Notes: generated by a model not told the origin, from the sequence alone. Numbered from the stretch's first letter, positions 1 to 11,389 are shown. The stretch is 64,000 bases of DNA from Arthrobacter rhombi (GCF_900163545.1 NZ_FUHW01000004.1:1-64000); one strand, 5' to 3'. Numbers and translations: made by a program.

Positions 1-23
1 TAAAAAAATCGGTGTCAACAAAC

Positions 24-50
24 ATGGCACACTATTGAGTTCTCAAACAA
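24..50 (-). promoter_or_regulatory. rRNA operon leader, boxA-type antitermination element
   Basis: On the minus strand this stretch reads TTGTTTGAGAACTCAATAGT followed by GTGCC, a motif found just upstream of 16S rRNA genes across Actinobacteria and attributed to the Nus antitermination box. The 16S gene itself is not in the window: it must begin to the left of position 1. The match is from memory of the motif; no alignment was run. Confidence 0.8.
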
Positions 51-115
51 CAGACGCTTCCAACTTCCACGATCCCACCTTCCGGCCAACCGCTTCGCTC
101 TGGAGCAACTTGTCT

Positions 116-144
116 AACTTACCTTACCGCGTGTCGCTCTGCAA
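116..144 (-). promoter_or_regulatory. candidate rRNA operon promoter
   Basis: Reading leftwards, a TTGCAG -35 candidate (139-144) lies 17 bases from a TAAGTT -10 candidate (116-121). This would start transcription about 60 bases before the boxA element, which suits an rrn promoter. Both hexamers are only partial consensus matches. Other rrn promoters may lie further right, between 145 and 340, but I could not single one out. Confidence 0.4.
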
Positions 145-347
145 ATCCATCGTTTCCGGTGTTTCTGCAGTACGCTACGCAATCGATCCAAACTGGGTTC
201 GGGACGCAAAAAATCCCGGTCCATTTCGGACTGATTTTGTTAGGTGGCCGCCTTCCGATCGTCTGCGTTTCCGCTGTACTCGTCTCGGCGACTCAGAAAA
301 CTTTACACGGATTCAGCCCCCTCACCAAATCGGAGGGGCTCTCCACC

Positions 348-369
348 AAAAACCCCGCGATGACGCGGG
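348..369 (-). terminator. hairpin plus T-run facing the rRNA operon
   Basis: CCCGCG, a four-base loop and CGCGGG (54-59 with 64-69 of the 300s) are followed on the minus strand by a run of five T. No minus-strand gene lies upstream of it inside the window, so it could insulate the rRNA promoter from leftward read-through. The rest of 145-459 holds no gene I can support. Confidence 0.4.
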
Positions 370-459
370 ATTCATGGCCATCCTTGCCCACAACGGTACG
401 GATTCAACGAACCCGGAATTTGAGGCCTGCATCACACCGTTCCTCCTTAGACTGGGAGT

Positions 460-1479
460 ATGCCCAGCGATCAAAACACCACGGACCAGCAGGCCCAGTT
501 CACGGCTGCCACCTTTGACCTATCCCACCGGCTGGGTTTGGACCTGCCACTGATCAACGCCCCGATGGCCGGTGCCGCCGGCGGTGCCTTGGCCGCGGCC
601 GTCAGCTCCGCCGGCGCACTGGGCATGATCGGCATTGGCTCCACCGCCAGTCCGGAGTGGATCTCCGAACAGGCCGCGTTGGCCCGGGCCCCCGGACGCG
701 CGTGGGGGGCGGGTTTGATGGCCTGGGTCTTGGAACGTTCCCTCCAGCCCCTGCACGAGGTCCTCAGTCACGGACCGTCGCTGGTGTGTGTCAGTTTTGG
801 CGATCCGGGCCCCGCAGCAATGCTGATCGGCGAAGCTGGAGCCCTGTGTGCGATGCAGGTAGGAAACGAGGCCGACCTGCAGCGGGCCCTCGAACCGGAT
901 ATCGACGTCGTCGTTTGCCGTGGTGGGGAAGGTGGCGGTCACGGCCGCAATGACGTGGCCACCTTGCCCTTATTGCAGCAGGCACTCGCAGCGACCAATA
1001 AACCGGTGATTGCCGCCGGTGGCATCGCCGACTCCCGAGGAGTTGCCGCCGTCCTGGCTGCCGGTGCCCAAGCCGCCTGGGTCGGAACCCGCTTCGCGGC
1101 CTCCAGCGAATCCACCAGCCATGATCGGGTCAAAGAAGCGATTGCTGCAGCCGGTTTGGACGACACCGTCTTCACGCAGGTCTTCGATCTAGCCCAACGT
1201 ATCCCCTGGCCCACCGAATTTGGCGGTCGCGCCCTCCGCAATGACTTCACCGAACAGTGGGCCCAGGATCGTGAAGGACTCATCAATGCCCTGGCCGAAG
1301 ACCCGTCCCTGACCGAGAGCGTCAACGCGGCACGTGCCCGAGGCGATGTGTCGACGGCCCCTGTCTATGCGGGACAGTCGGCCGCCCTGACAGCCGGACA
1401 GGAGACCGCGGCCGATATCGTGGCCGAATTATCTGGTTTCCGTACCCATCTCGGTGCTGCCGCGGCTCGCTGGAGTTGA
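460..1479 (+). CDS. Nitronate monooxygenase / 2-nitropropane dioxygenase family flavoprotein
   Basis: A 339-residue FMN-dependent TIM-barrel protein. The family oxidises alkyl nitronates or related substrates in the cytoplasm. Visible landmarks are the N-terminal NAPMAG strand (33-38), a glycine-rich GGEGGGHG segment (155-162) whose His161 matches the catalytic-base position of class I enzymes, and the phosphate-binding AAGGIADSRG strand (185-194). The length fits the family. The GGGAG before the ATG is very close to it, so the start is not certain. The next gene overlaps or abuts its stop, so the two are probably co-transcribed. The true substrate cannot be told from sequence; the family is often over-annotated. 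Confidence 0.85.
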   Translation: MPSDQNTTDQQAQFTAATFDLSHRLGLDLPLINAPMAGAAGGALAAAVSSAGALGMIGIGSTASPEWISEQAALARAPGRAWGAGLMAWVLERSLQPLHEVLSHGPSLVCVSFGDPGPAAMLIGEAGALCAMQVGNEADLQRALEPDIDVVVCRGGEGGGHGRNDVATLPLLQQALAATNKPVIAAGGIADSRGVAAVLAAGAQAAWVGTRFAASSESTSHDRVKEAIAAAGLDDTVFTQVFDLAQRIPWPTEFGGRALRNDFTEQWAQDREGLINALAEDPSLTESVNAARARGDVSTAPVYAGQSAALTAGQETAADIVAELSGFRTHLGAAAARWS

Positions 1480-1484
1480 AGCCC

Positions 1485-2396
1485 ATGACCAAGAGCTGGG
1501 GGCATCCTGGGCTTTCGGCCCGGCAACAGGCTCGCCTGGAGCAGCTCTACCCGGGAGCGGACGGCATCGCCGACCACAGTTGGCCCTACGGCATCACCGT
1601 CCTGGAATTCACCCATGCCGGACGCAGGCTGCTGCTGAAGGCCTCCCCAGACCGGCACCATCTCGACCGTGAGTCCCAGGCCCACCGCCACTGGCTGCAG
1701 CCCCTGGCCTCCGACGTACCGCTAATGCTCGGATACGAAGCCGAGGCCGGGCTCCTGGTGAAAACGTTCATCGACGGGGAATTGGCCCGGGGCACTGCCG
1801 ACGAGTACAACCCTCTGGTCTTCGAGCAGGCCGGGAAACTGCTGGGGCGCCTGCATCGCGGGAGAGCCCCACGAGTGGATGGGCACTATGAACACTCGAT
1901 TCTCTCCAAAACGCGTGCCTGGCTGGCCCGGGCTCCGGGACTCGCCCCGCCCGATCAGCTGCACCACGTGCAGGCTTGGTTGAATGCCTTCGTCCCCTCA
2001 CCCGTCGAGGTGGTCCCCACCCACGGCGATTACCACCCCAGAAATTGGGTCATCCGGCCCGATGGTCGCGTCGCCGTCATTGATTTCGGCCGGGCCGAAC
2101 TTCGGCCCTGGTACACGGATCTGGTCAGGATGGAACATCACGATTTCGTCAGGACCCCGGAACTGCAGGAGGCCTTCCTGCGGGGCTACCACCCGCAGGA
2201 GGCGGCGGGTCGTGATGAAACCGTCGACGCGGGACGCCGACTCGACGAACTCATGCAGGCATTGGGGACGATTGTCTGGGCGCACCAGATGGGCGACCGG
2301 TCCTTCGAGGAGCAGGGCAGGGGCATGCTGGGCCGAGCCGTGGACCGGGGCGAAGACCGCCCACCGGGCCATATCAGTCGCGGGCGTCGCCAATAA
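1485..2396 (+). CDS. Aminoglycoside-phosphotransferase-fold small-molecule kinase
   Basis: A 303-residue protein of the APH/choline kinase fold. It carries the catalytic loop HGDYHPRN (180-187, Brenner-type HxDxxxxN) and a metal-binding DFG (200-202); a lysine near 52 is a candidate ATP-anchoring residue. The ATG is preceded at nine bases by GGAG, better placed than the TTG at 1476 that would overlap the previous stop. The family phosphorylates hydroxylated small molecules such as aminoglycosides, homoserine, choline or sugars, and the substrate here is unknown. Its 3' end overlaps panC on the other strand by 23 bases, so the two units converge without a visible terminator. Confidence 0.8.
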   Translation: MTKSWGHPGLSARQQARLEQLYPGADGIADHSWPYGITVLEFTHAGRRLLLKASPDRHHLDRESQAHRHWLQPLASDVPLMLGYEAEAGLLVKTFIDGELARGTADEYNPLVFEQAGKLLGRLHRGRAPRVDGHYEHSILSKTRAWLARAPGLAPPDQLHHVQAWLNAFVPSPVEVVPTHGDYHPRNWVIRPDGRVAVIDFGRAELRPWYTDLVRMEHHDFVRTPELQEAFLRGYHPQEAAGRDETVDAGRRLDELMQALGTIVWAHQMGDRSFEEQGRGMLGRAVDRGEDRPPGHISRGRRQ

Positions 2397-3339
2397 GCAG
2401 GTTGTCGATCAACCGCACCTCGCCCACCTGCGCGGCCACCAGGACCAGCGCGCCTCCGGTGAAGGGGGTTTCCCGGCAGTTGAAGGCCAACGGTTCCAAC
2501 GTCTCAGGATCCACGATCTCCAGGTAGTCCAACGCCACCAGGGGCTGGCTGTCCACCAGCTCCTCCGCCTCGTCGATCATCAACGCCTCATGGGCCTCGG
2601 CACGATCGGCCAGCAGGAACAAGGCCCTGCTCAGGACGAGGGCCGCCTCGGCCTGTTCGGGGGTGAGGAACTGGTTCCGGCTGGATAACGCGAGCCCTTC
2701 GGCGGACCGCACGATCGGTACGGCCCGGATGTGCACCGGATAGGACAGGTCGGTGACCATGCGGCGCACGATGGCCAACTGTTGGGCGTCTTTCTGCCCG
2801 AAGTACGCGCTGTACTCCACCGGGACCGGGGTCAGGGAGGAGGGCTGGGCGATATGCAGCAATTTGGCGACGACGGCCAGCATGCCATCGAAGTGACCGG
2901 GCCGTGAGGCACCTTCGAACTTCTCCCCCAGTTTGCCACTGGACAGGCGCACTAGCGGGGCACCCCCGGGGTAGATTTCTGGTTCCTCGGGAGCAAAAAC
3001 GATATCCGCTCCGGCCGCGGCCAATAGCGCACAGTCGGCCTCGAGGTCGCGCGGATAGCGTTCGAAGTCGGCAGGATCATCAAACTGCAGGCGGTTCACG
3101 AACACCGAGACGACCACGACGTCGTTTTGCGTACGGGCCGCACGCACCAGGTGCTCGTGTCCCGCATGGAGAGCACCCATCGTGGGGACCAGCCCCAAAC
3201 GTCGGGGCCCGCCGGTGGAGGAAACTTCCGAGAGCAGTCGGGTACTCAGGGTGGCCAGTTCGGCGGCAGTTCGAACTAAAACCGGCCCAGTGGCGTCCGA
3301 GGCTCTCACGTCATGGTGGCGTGGTGCTGCAGTATTCAC
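2374..3339 (-). CDS. panC: Pantothenate synthetase (pantoate--beta-alanine ligase)
   Basis: Joins pantoate and beta-alanine using ATP, the last step of pantothenate (coenzyme A precursor) synthesis. The 321-residue protein shows the class I nucleotidyltransferase signature [10 protein letters not shown] (52-61), a GQKDAQQ segment and an SSRN segment equivalent to KMSKS. One residue is unusual: the normally conserved FVNP-Q-F strand reads FVNRLQF (about 80-86), with proline replaced by arginine. Translation probably starts at GTG 3339. It follows the DUF2520 gene by 35 bases and ends the long minus-strand run. The pairing of panC with a DUF2520 protein recurs in actinobacteria. Confidence 0.93.
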   Translation of the reverse strand: MNTAAPRHHDVRASDATGPVLVRTAAELATLSTRLLSEVSSTGGPRRLGLVPTMGALHAGHEHLVRAARTQNDVVVVSVFVNRLQFDDPADFERYPRDLEADCALLAAAGADIVFAPEEPEIYPGGAPLVRLSSGKLGEKFEGASRPGHFDGMLAVVAKLLHIAQPSSLTPVPVEYSAYFGQKDAQQLAIVRRMVTDLSYPVHIRAVPIVRSAEGLALSSRNQFLTPEQAEAALVLSRALFLLADRAEAHEALMIDEAEELVDSQPLVALDYLEIVDPETLEPLAFNCRETPFTGGALVLVAAQVGEVRLIDNLLIGDARD

Positions 3340-3374
3340 GCGATGAGTCTAACCCCGCGGGCCGGTAATCGGCC

Positions 3375-4250
3375 TCAGGACAAGGCGTCGAGGATCGTTG
3401 CCGCCTGCGTCTCGTTGAGCAGTCCCCGGTCCAGGGCACGCTGGGCGGTGGCCCGCCCCATCGCCAGGTAGGCGTCACGGATGTCGGAGGGGATCTCCCC
3501 ACCGGCCAGGGCGGCCCGATGCGCGTTGATGGTCCCGGTATCGCCGCGGGCAACCGGCCCGGTCAGGGCTCCCTCCCCCGAGGCCAGCGCGTTTTCCAGC
3601 GAACCGCGCATCAGTGGTCCCAGAACGCGTTCGGGCGCCTCAACCCCGATGCGGCGCAGCAGCTCGGCTGATTGGCCGGCCAGGGTGACCAGATGGTTGG
3701 AGGCATGGGCGAGGGCAGCATGATAGGTCCCGCGGTCCTCCTCAGCGATCACCGTGGACTCGGCCCCCATCTCCACCACGAGGGCCTGGGCGATCGGTAG
3801 GACCATGGCCGCGGCGGTGACCCCGAACATGCATTCGTTCAAACGCACCAGGTCCAGGGACATCCCGGTGAAGCTCATGGCCGGGTGGATGGCCAACGGG
3901 ATGGCACCTGCCGCCTGGGCGGGGGCGAGGATCCCGGTTCCATAACGCCCTGAGGTATGGACCACCAACTGTCCTGGCTGCCAGTGCCCGGCGTCGGCCA
4001 GGCCCTTGACCAACGGGGGCAAGGCATCGTCGGGCACAGCCAGCAACACCAGTTCAGAACGTCGGACGATCTCGGGGATCTCCAAGACGGGAACCCCCGG
4101 CAACAGGATGTCGGCTCGATCCCTCGAGGCTTCGGAGACCGCATGGACCCCCACGACGGCGTGTTCGGCCGACCTCAAGGCGGCACCCAGGACAGCACCT
4201 ACCTTGCCGGCGCCGATAATGCCGACGCCCAAACGTCCGGGTTTACTCAT
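3375..4250 (-). CDS. Rossmann-fold DUF2520-domain oxidoreductase-like protein
   Basis: A 291-residue protein with an N-terminal dinucleotide-binding motif GIIGAGKVG (10-18), as in F420/NADP-dependent reductases, followed by a helical DUF2520 domain containing HPAMSF and YHAALAHASNH segments. A GAGG Shine-Dalgarno precedes the ATG. It overlaps the upstream PH-domain gene by 8 bases and sits just before panC. That placement has led to suggestions that it supplies a ketopantoate-reductase-like function, but this is unproven. Identification as DUF2520 rests on overall motif order. Confidence 0.8.
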   Translation of the reverse strand: MSKPGRLGVGIIGAGKVGAVLGAALRSAEHAVVGVHAVSEASRDRADILLPGVPVLEIPEIVRRSELVLLAVPDDALPPLVKGLADAGHWQPGQLVVHTSGRYGTGILAPAQAAGAIPLAIHPAMSFTGMSLDLVRLNECMFGVTAAAMVLPIAQALVVEMGAESTVIAEEDRGTYHAALAHASNHLVTLAGQSAELLRRIGVEAPERVLGPLMRGSLENALASGEGALTGPVARGDTGTINAHRAALAGGEIPSDIRDAYLAMGRATAQRALDRGLLNETQAATILDALS

Positions 4251-5745
4251 GATTTTCCTCTTCCAGCCAGTGGTCGCGGTCCTTCAGACGGCGCGCGCGG
4301 GCCGCCCGGGATGCTTGGGACATGAACAGTTCGCGCCCGGTCTCCAATGACATTTGCTTCACCCTCGGTGAGATCGGTCCGTCGGTGGTGCAGAATTCTA
4401 TTCCCGTCAGTCCCAGCGGGCGGTTCAGCGGCCCCTGGGTGAGGAAGATGCCCTGGATGCGTTCATGCGGAATGATCACCAGCGAATGGGTGAGCACACC
4501 GGCCCGGGAAAGCAGTGCCGTCTCGGTCACGGCGAAGCCCTGCCGGCGGTAGGCGAACGGCGAAAGCCAGCGGGCGCTGCGCGGGGAGGTGATGAAACCC
4601 TCCGAACTTCCTGAACCGCCGATTCCCGCCCCGACCAGTTCGGAGGGCCGGTCGGTTCCCGGTTCGGGCAGCACGATGGACAACACGTTGAGCACGTCCT
4701 GCCGGGTACCCACGGGCAACAGCGTCGAACGCAGCGAACCTTCCTGGTTGCCGTATCCGGCGACGTTGACGACGACCCGGTACCAACCGAAACGCCGCCA
4801 GATAATGCCTTGGGTGACCATGACCGCCTGGACCCTCCCCGGAGGCACCGTCTGGTGGCTGGTCTCCAGCAATCCGTAGCTGAGCCGCAGACCGTCCTCA
4901 CTCATGGCCGCACGAAAGTTGTAGCCCTGGTTGAACTGTCCCCACAGAACGGGGACGACGCCGATCAGTCCCGGAATCAGGTAGAAAAGGCTGATCTGGC
5001 CGTCGGAAGCCACGGTGGCGACGATCATGCTGATAACGAACAGCAGCACAGCCGCCAGCCATGGGGAGAGCAGGGTCGCGGCGATCAGGCGTGGGGGCGG
5101 CACCACTGCCACGGTGCGTTCGGGGGCCTCAGGGGACGGTGGCACGGAGGCCACCGGTTCCGCGGCCACCTCCGGTGCTGGTCCTTCGGCGGCGGGGCCG
5201 GCCTCACGCTCTTGTTTCAGCCCGGCGGCGCGGGCCAGGATGTCATTGCGGAGGACCTTCGCAGCGGCGATCTTGATATAGGCCAGCCGCATGGCGGTGG
5301 ATCCGGAGTCGGCGACCTCGAATTTCAGCTCGGCAAGGCCGAAGATGCGGGCCACCAGCGGCTGGACGATGTCGATGGCTTGGACCCTGTCGATCCGGGC
5401 CTGGCGTTGTTGGCGGAAGACGACCCCGGAATTCACCTGCACATGCCGATCGGTGACCTGATATTTGGTGAAGTACCACGACAGGAAGAAACCAACCATG
5501 ATCACCACCAGGATGCCGATCCCGGCGGCGATGACCAGCAGCACGCTGGGGGTGAAGTCCCAGTCCTTTTCGGCCTCGGGAGGAAGTTCACCGGACCCGA
5601 AGATATTGTTCAATGCGTTCTGGCCGAAGAAGTAGAGGAACGCCACCACGACGAGCCAGCCCCTGACCATGGGGGAGACCGGGTGGACCCGCCGCCAGGG
5701 GGCCGACTCCTCCATCCCGGGCTGCGACGTCTGATCGCCGGTCAC
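4243..5745 (-). CDS. Bacterial PH-domain membrane protein (YdbT-like, bPH2/DUF304)
   Basis: A 500-residue membrane protein. Two hydrophobic segments near residues 28-45 and 66-90 precede a first PH-like repeat containing the QARIDRVQAIDI strand. A proline/glutamate-rich linker (about 185-215) follows, then two more hydrophobic segments and further PH-like repeats with the related strands VPPGRVQAVMVTQG and IPHERIQGIFLTQG. These repeated R-(V/I)-Q strands define the bPH2 family. The gene overlaps the next one upstream, which encodes a shorter PH-domain protein, by four bases (ATGA type), so the two products probably form one complex. In Bacillus the related pair YdbS/YdbT protects against certain antimicrobial peptides; the role here is unknown. 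Confidence 0.83.
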   Translation of the reverse strand: MTGDQTSQPGMEESAPWRRVHPVSPMVRGWLVVVAFLYFFGQNALNNIFGSGELPPEAEKDWDFTPSVLLVIAAGIGILVVIMVGFFLSWYFTKYQVTDRHVQVNSGVVFRQQRQARIDRVQAIDIVQPLVARIFGLAELKFEVADSGSTAMRLAYIKIAAAKVLRNDILARAAGLKQEREAGPAAEGPAPEVAAEPVASVPPSPEAPERTVAVVPPPRLIAATLLSPWLAAVLLFVISMIVATVASDGQISLFYLIPGLIGVVPVLWGQFNQGYNFRAAMSEDGLRLSYGLLETSHQTVPPGRVQAVMVTQGIIWRRFGWYRVVVNVAGYGNQEGSLRSTLLPVGTRQDVLNVLSIVLPEPGTDRPSELVGAGIGGSGSSEGFITSPRSARWLSPFAYRRQGFAVTETALLSRAGVLTHSLVIIPHERIQGIFLTQGPLNRPLGLTGIEFCTTDGPISPRVKQMSLETGRELFMSQASRAARARRLKDRDHWLEEENHE

Positions 5746-6254
5746 AGTCCGGCCAGCCTCGCCTCGCCGCGGGCCGAGAGACGCTCACGCAGGCGGGTCC
5801 CTTCGGAGGAGGGCAGGCCGGGAATCTCGGCTTTGGCTGCCGTGGAAGCGGTATGAAGTTGGACCTTGCACAGGCCCAGGGCCCGGTCGATAGGTCCCAC
5901 CGCAACATCGACATACTGCATGCGCCCGTAGGGGACGACCAGAACCTGCTGGAACATCAGGCCGGAACGGATGAGTAGATCGTCGTCGCGTTCGGCATAG
6001 CCAATGGCCCTGACCTGTCGGGGAATAATGGCCATGCGGATCACATCGAAGACGACTGCCACACCGAGCAACCCCCACGCCAGCCAGGCAGGGTACCCGG
6101 CCCAGACGCCGGTCAGCATCAGGACCAGCGGCACGGCCAAAACCGCCCACGTCACCAACGCCGAGATGGCCCAGCCAACCAACCGCACCTTGGCATAGGC
6201 CGGTGAGACCCGCTGGAACACCAGGCCCTGCGGATCAATTGGTTCCTGCGGCAT
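5742..6254 (-). CDS. Short PH-domain membrane protein (YdbS-like, bPH2)
   Basis: About 170 residues with two adjacent transmembrane helices near residues 24-70 and a single bPH2 domain containing VVPYGRMQYVDVAVGP. The start is placed at ATG 6254, because the upstream extension of the frame is basic, proline-rich and lies inside the DUF3180 gene. It overlaps that gene by 20 bases and the larger PH protein downstream by four. It is the small partner of the YdbS/YdbT-type pair. Confidence 0.83.
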   Translation of the reverse strand: MPQEPIDPQGLVFQRVSPAYAKVRLVGWAISALVTWAVLAVPLVLMLTGVWAGYPAWLAWGLLGVAVVFDVIRMAIIPRQVRAIGYAERDDDLLIRSGLMFQQVLVVPYGRMQYVDVAVGPIDRALGLCKVQLHTASTAAKAEIPGLPSSEGTRLRERLSARGEARLAGL

Positions 6255-6738
6255 ACCCCTCGTCTTCCTCCCGCTTCCGACTCCCCGACCCGGGGGCCGA
6301 TGGGTCCTCGGGAGGCAGTTTGCAGAACTGCTCCACAACCCATCCCACGATAACCATCACGAGCGCCCCGACAATCATCACCAGGGATGAGATCACCACC
6401 TGGTTCCCCCAACCGGCGCCCAGCACATCCAGCAGCAAGCCGATATGCCAACCGCCGATCAACGAGCCAGCATAGGCGGTGGCCTGGGCCAGGACCAGGG
6501 TCCGGGCGGCCTGCAACGGATCGAGGCGGCGTTTGAGTTTGCCCTGGGTATAGCGTCTGACCCGCAGACCGAATCCGAAGGTGATCGCCATGCCGGCGAC
6601 CATCGTGACCAGTGATGGCCACTGGAGCACCGGGGAGGTGAATCCGTTGGTGGTCAACAGCACCTGGGCGACCCAGCCGACCAGAGCGGATCCCAGACAG
6701 ATCAGCAGCAACCACATCGGGCGGATGGCGTTCATCAC
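6235..6738 (-). CDS. DUF3180 membrane protein
   Basis: A 167-residue protein with four predicted transmembrane helices (roughly 7-27, 34-54, 80-100, 114-137) and a charged C-terminal tail. Size, topology and position directly after folK match the actinobacterial DUF3180 family, which has no known function. It begins three bases after the folK stop and overlaps the following PH-domain gene, so it is part of the same transcript. The constant association with folate genes may reflect shared transcription rather than shared function. Confidence 0.78.
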   Translation of the reverse strand: MMNAIRPMWLLLICLGSALVGWVAQVLLTTNGFTSPVLQWPSLVTMVAGMAITFGFGLRVRRYTQGKLKRRLDPLQAARTLVLAQATAYAGSLIGGWHIGLLLDVLGAGWGNQVVISSLVMIVGALVMVIVGWVVEQFCKLPPEDPSAPGSGSRKREEDEGYAAGTN

Positions 6739-6741
6739 CGC

Positions 6742-7248
6742 TCAGCCGTCCTCGTCGGCGGTGTAGAGGTCCAGTCCCTGCAGGTCGGCGGCTTCGGCTG
6801 CCAGTTCTGCCACCCGGCGGCCACCCAATGTTGCCTCGGGGTCCATCCAAGCCCAGGGCTGCAGGACGAACGCGCGTTCGGCGGCGCGGGGGTGGGGCAG
6901 GGTCAGGACTTCGTCGTCGGAGACCACATCGGCATAGGTAATCACGTCGACGTCCAGGGTACGGGCACCCCATCTGACTTCACGCGTACGGTGATGGTTC
7001 TGCTCCACCGACTGGCACCAGGCCAGCAGGTCCAGGGGCTCCAGGGTGGTTTCGATCTCCATGACCAGGTTCAGGAAATCGGGTTGTTCCCCGGGCCCAC
7101 CGACGGGCTTGGTCTGCACGAGCCGCGATACGCGGCATAGCTTCACTGCAGGATCGGCAACCAGTTCGGCGACGGCTTCGGTCAGTGTTGCTGAGCGTTC
7201 GCCCAGGTTGCTGCCCAATGCCAACACGGCCCGAACGGGGGAACTCAT
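6742..7248 (-). CDS. folK: 2-amino-4-hydroxy-6-hydroxymethyldihydropteridine diphosphokinase
   Basis: Transfers pyrophosphate from ATP to 6-hydroxymethyl-7,8-dihydropterin, activating it for dihydropteroate synthase. The 168-residue protein shows ALGSNLGERSATL near the N-terminus, the RTLDVDVITY metal-binding segment and PHPRAAERAFVL with the PHPR motif. Its start overlaps the folB stop by four bases, so translation of the two is probably coupled. Length is normal for the family. Confidence 0.95.
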   Translation of the reverse strand: MSSPVRAVLALGSNLGERSATLTEAVAELVADPAVKLCRVSRLVQTKPVGGPGEQPDFLNLVMEIETTLEPLDLLAWCQSVEQNHHRTREVRWGARTLDVDVITYADVVSDDEVLTLPHPRAAERAFVLQPWAWMDPEATLGGRRVAELAAEAADLQGLDLYTADEDG

Positions 7249-7649
7249 GCGCGTTCCCGGTGGATGTGGATGCTCACGTCTCCGAAGGGAACCTCGATGG
7301 GGGCCTTCGGCTTATGCACGGTGATATCCACCGCGGCGACGTCGAACTCGGCCAACACCATGGTGGCTAGCTTGCCGGCCAGCTTCTCGATCAGGTTGTA
7401 CGGGCCCGCAGTGATCTCGTCCTTGACCCGCTCGGCGAGCTCGCCGTAATGCGCGGTATCGGTGACCTCGTCCGAGGCTTCGGCGGCACTGATATCCGTA
7501 TACAGCACCACGTCCACGACGAAGGGTTGGCCGTTGCGTTTCTCGTGTTCGAAGACCCCGTGGTGTCCGATCGCTGTGATCCCACTGAGGCAGATCCGGT
7601 CTCGCTGCTCGGCCGGCACCGCCGGCATCAGGGAAGGCCCGCCGCCCAT
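7245..7649 (-). CDS. folB: Dihydroneopterin aldolase
   Basis: Cleaves dihydroneopterin to 6-hydroxymethyldihydropterin and glycolaldehyde. Landmarks are GHHGVFEHEKRNGQPF near the start of the domain and YNLIEKLAGKLA, which carries the lysine of the active site. ATG 7649 lies two bases after the folP stop; an internal ATG at 7628 is also possible and would give 127 instead of 134 residues. The longer upstream frame lies inside folP and is not credible as coding. Confidence 0.93.
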   Translation of the reverse strand: MGGGPSLMPAVPAEQRDRICLSGITAIGHHGVFEHEKRNGQPFVVDVVLYTDISAAEASDEVTDTAHYGELAERVKDEITAGPYNLIEKLAGKLATMVLAEFDVAAVDITVHKPKAPIEVPFGDVSIHIHRERA

Positions 7650-7651
7650 GA

Positions 7652-8593
7652 TCAGGCTCCCGCCGGGGCCGGAGTGGTTCCGGTGGAGGCGGGGTTCGTC
7701 CAGGCAGCGGCAACCTTCAACGCGTCCAGCGTCCCTTCGACGTCGTGCACCCTGACGCACCAGGCTCCGGCGGCAGCGGCCAGGGCACTGGTGGCCGCCG
7801 TGGCGACATCACGCTCGGCCGGGGGCGCCGGTTTGCCGGCCTCGGCCAGCAGTGCCCCGAGGAACCTCTTGCGTGAGGTCCCGATCAGGACCTTATGTCC
7901 CAAGGCCTTCAACTCGGGGATGGCCTGCAAGAGGGCCCAATTGTGCTCCGGGTCCTTGGCGAAGCCCAGTCCCGGATCGATGACGATGTGCTCCGGGGCC
8001 ACCCCCGCGTCGGTGAACGTGGAGCGTACGGTCTTCAGCTCGTCCACGACCTCGGCGACGACGTCGTCGTAGTTCGCTTCTCCGGCCATCGTCTGCTGGT
8101 CCCCCCGGCGGTGCATCAGCACGTAGGGGACCTTGCGTTCGGCCACCAGGGCCGGCATATCGGTTTCGTGGGTCAGCCCGGAGACATCGTTGATGATTTG
8201 GGCCCCGGCGTCCAACGCCGCACGGGCCGTGGCGGTATGCATGGTGTCGACGGAGACGATCGCGCCGGCTTTGACCAGGGTGGCAATGACCGGGAGAATG
8301 CGCCCCTGTTCGGCGGAAGGGTCCACATAGTCGGCGCCGGGGCGGGTTGATTCCCCGCCGACGTCGATGATGTCAGCCCCTGCGTAGAGCATGCGCAGTC
8401 CGTGCTGGATCGCATCATCGGTTTTGAGATATTTGCCGCCATCGCTGAAGGAATCCTGCGTGACGTTGAGGATGCCCATGACCAGCGTGCGGTCCTTGGG
8501 AAGCTGGGAGACGTTCTTCGCTGACTTCACGGCACGGATGACCGGCAGCGGGGAGGTGGCGGGACCGGTTCCGGGGATTGCTCCGAGGGACAT
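7652..8593 (-). CDS. folP: Dihydropteroate synthase
   Basis: Condenses 6-hydroxymethyldihydropterin pyrophosphate with p-aminobenzoate; this is the target of sulfonamides. The TIM-barrel protein of 313 residues shows the pterin-binding signatures GILNVTQDSFSDGG (loop 1), DVGGESTRPGA (loop 2) and IGTSRKRFLG near the C-terminus. A 30-residue N-terminal extension precedes the domain. It starts seven bases after folE ends and is followed two bases later by folB. I saw no changes in the sulfonamide-contact loops from reading the motifs alone. Confidence 0.95.
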   Translation of the reverse strand: MSLGAIPGTGPATSPLPVIRAVKSAKNVSQLPKDRTLVMGILNVTQDSFSDGGKYLKTDDAIQHGLRMLYAGADIIDVGGESTRPGADYVDPSAEQGRILPVIATLVKAGAIVSVDTMHTATARAALDAGAQIINDVSGLTHETDMPALVAERKVPYVLMHRRGDQQTMAGEANYDDVVAEVVDELKTVRSTFTDAGVAPEHIVIDPGLGFAKDPEHNWALLQAIPELKALGHKVLIGTSRKRFLGALLAEAGKPAPPAERDVATAATSALAAAAGAWCVRVHDVEGTLDALKVAAAWTNPASTGTTPAPAGA

Positions 8594-8599
8594 GGTGAC

Positions 8600-9211
8600 C
8601 TACTTTCCGAGAATGAGGCTCATCGCCTCGGCGCGAGTAGCCGGATCGCGCAACTGCCCGCGCATGGCACTGGTGACGGTCTTCGCACCGGGTTTCTGCA
8701 CACCCCGCATGGACATGCACATATGTTCGCATTCAATGACGACAATGGCACCCCGTGGCTGCAGATGATCCATCAAAGCCATCACGATCTGGGTGGTCAG
8801 TCGCTCTTGGACCTGGGGCCGGCGCGCATAGAGTTCGACCAGCCGGGCCAGCTTGCTCAGCCCGGTGACCTTGCCGTCGGGCCCCGGGATGTACCCGATA
8901 TGGGCACTGCCATGGAAGGGAACCAGGTGGTGCTCGCAGGTGGAATAGAACGGGATGTCCTTGACCAGGACCAGTTCGTCGTGGTCGATGTCGAACGTGG
9001 TCGACAGCAGTTCCCCCGCATCACCGTGCAGTCCTGCGAAGAATTCCGTGTAGGCCTTGGCCACCCGTTTCGGGGTGTCCACCAAGCCGTCGCGGTCCGG
9101 GTCCTCCCCAATGGCAAAGAGGATCTCCCGCACCGCTCGGGCGATGCGTTCCTGGTCCACGGGGTTGGCGGTTTCGGACACGATGGTGCCTTCTTCCTCT
9201 AAGGTGCTCAC
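8600..9211 (-). CDS. folE: GTP cyclohydrolase I
   Basis: Converts GTP to dihydroneopterin triphosphate, the first committed step of folate synthesis. Zinc-binding CEHHLVPF and the distal cysteine in [10 protein letters not shown] are present, as is the QERLTTQI segment. I place the start at GTG 9211, which has AGGA eight bases upstream and gives 203 residues, the usual length. Starts further upstream would run into the ftsH coding region in another frame. It follows ftsH by about 25 bases, the common actinobacterial order. Confidence 0.94.
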   Translation of the reverse strand: MSTLEEEGTIVSETANPVDQERIARAVREILFAIGEDPDRDGLVDTPKRVAKAYTEFFAGLHGDAGELLSTTFDIDHDELVLVKDIPFYSTCEHHLVPFHGSAHIGYIPGPDGKVTGLSKLARLVELYARRPQVQERLTTQIVMALMDHLQPRGAIVVIECEHMCMSMRGVQKPGAKTVTSAMRGQLRDPATRAEAMSLILGK

Positions 9212-9236
9212 GATGTCGATCCTAGCCTGAGTGGGC

Positions 9237-11360
<2,124 letters not shown>

Positions 11361-11389
11361 GCGTTGGGGGCCTGACCCCCATCCCTCCT
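11361..11389 (-). promoter_or_regulatory. ftsH translation start region: SD, hairpin, ATG
   Basis: Reading leftwards, AGGAGGG (11383-11389) is followed by a TGGGGG-TCAGG-CCCCCA hairpin (11365?-11382 region, core 11366-11380) and then by ACGC and the ftsH ATG at 11360. Linear spacing is 22 bases, too long for initiation. With the hairpin folded, only about five unpaired bases remain between them. No other in-frame start lies nearby. Confidence 0.55.
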
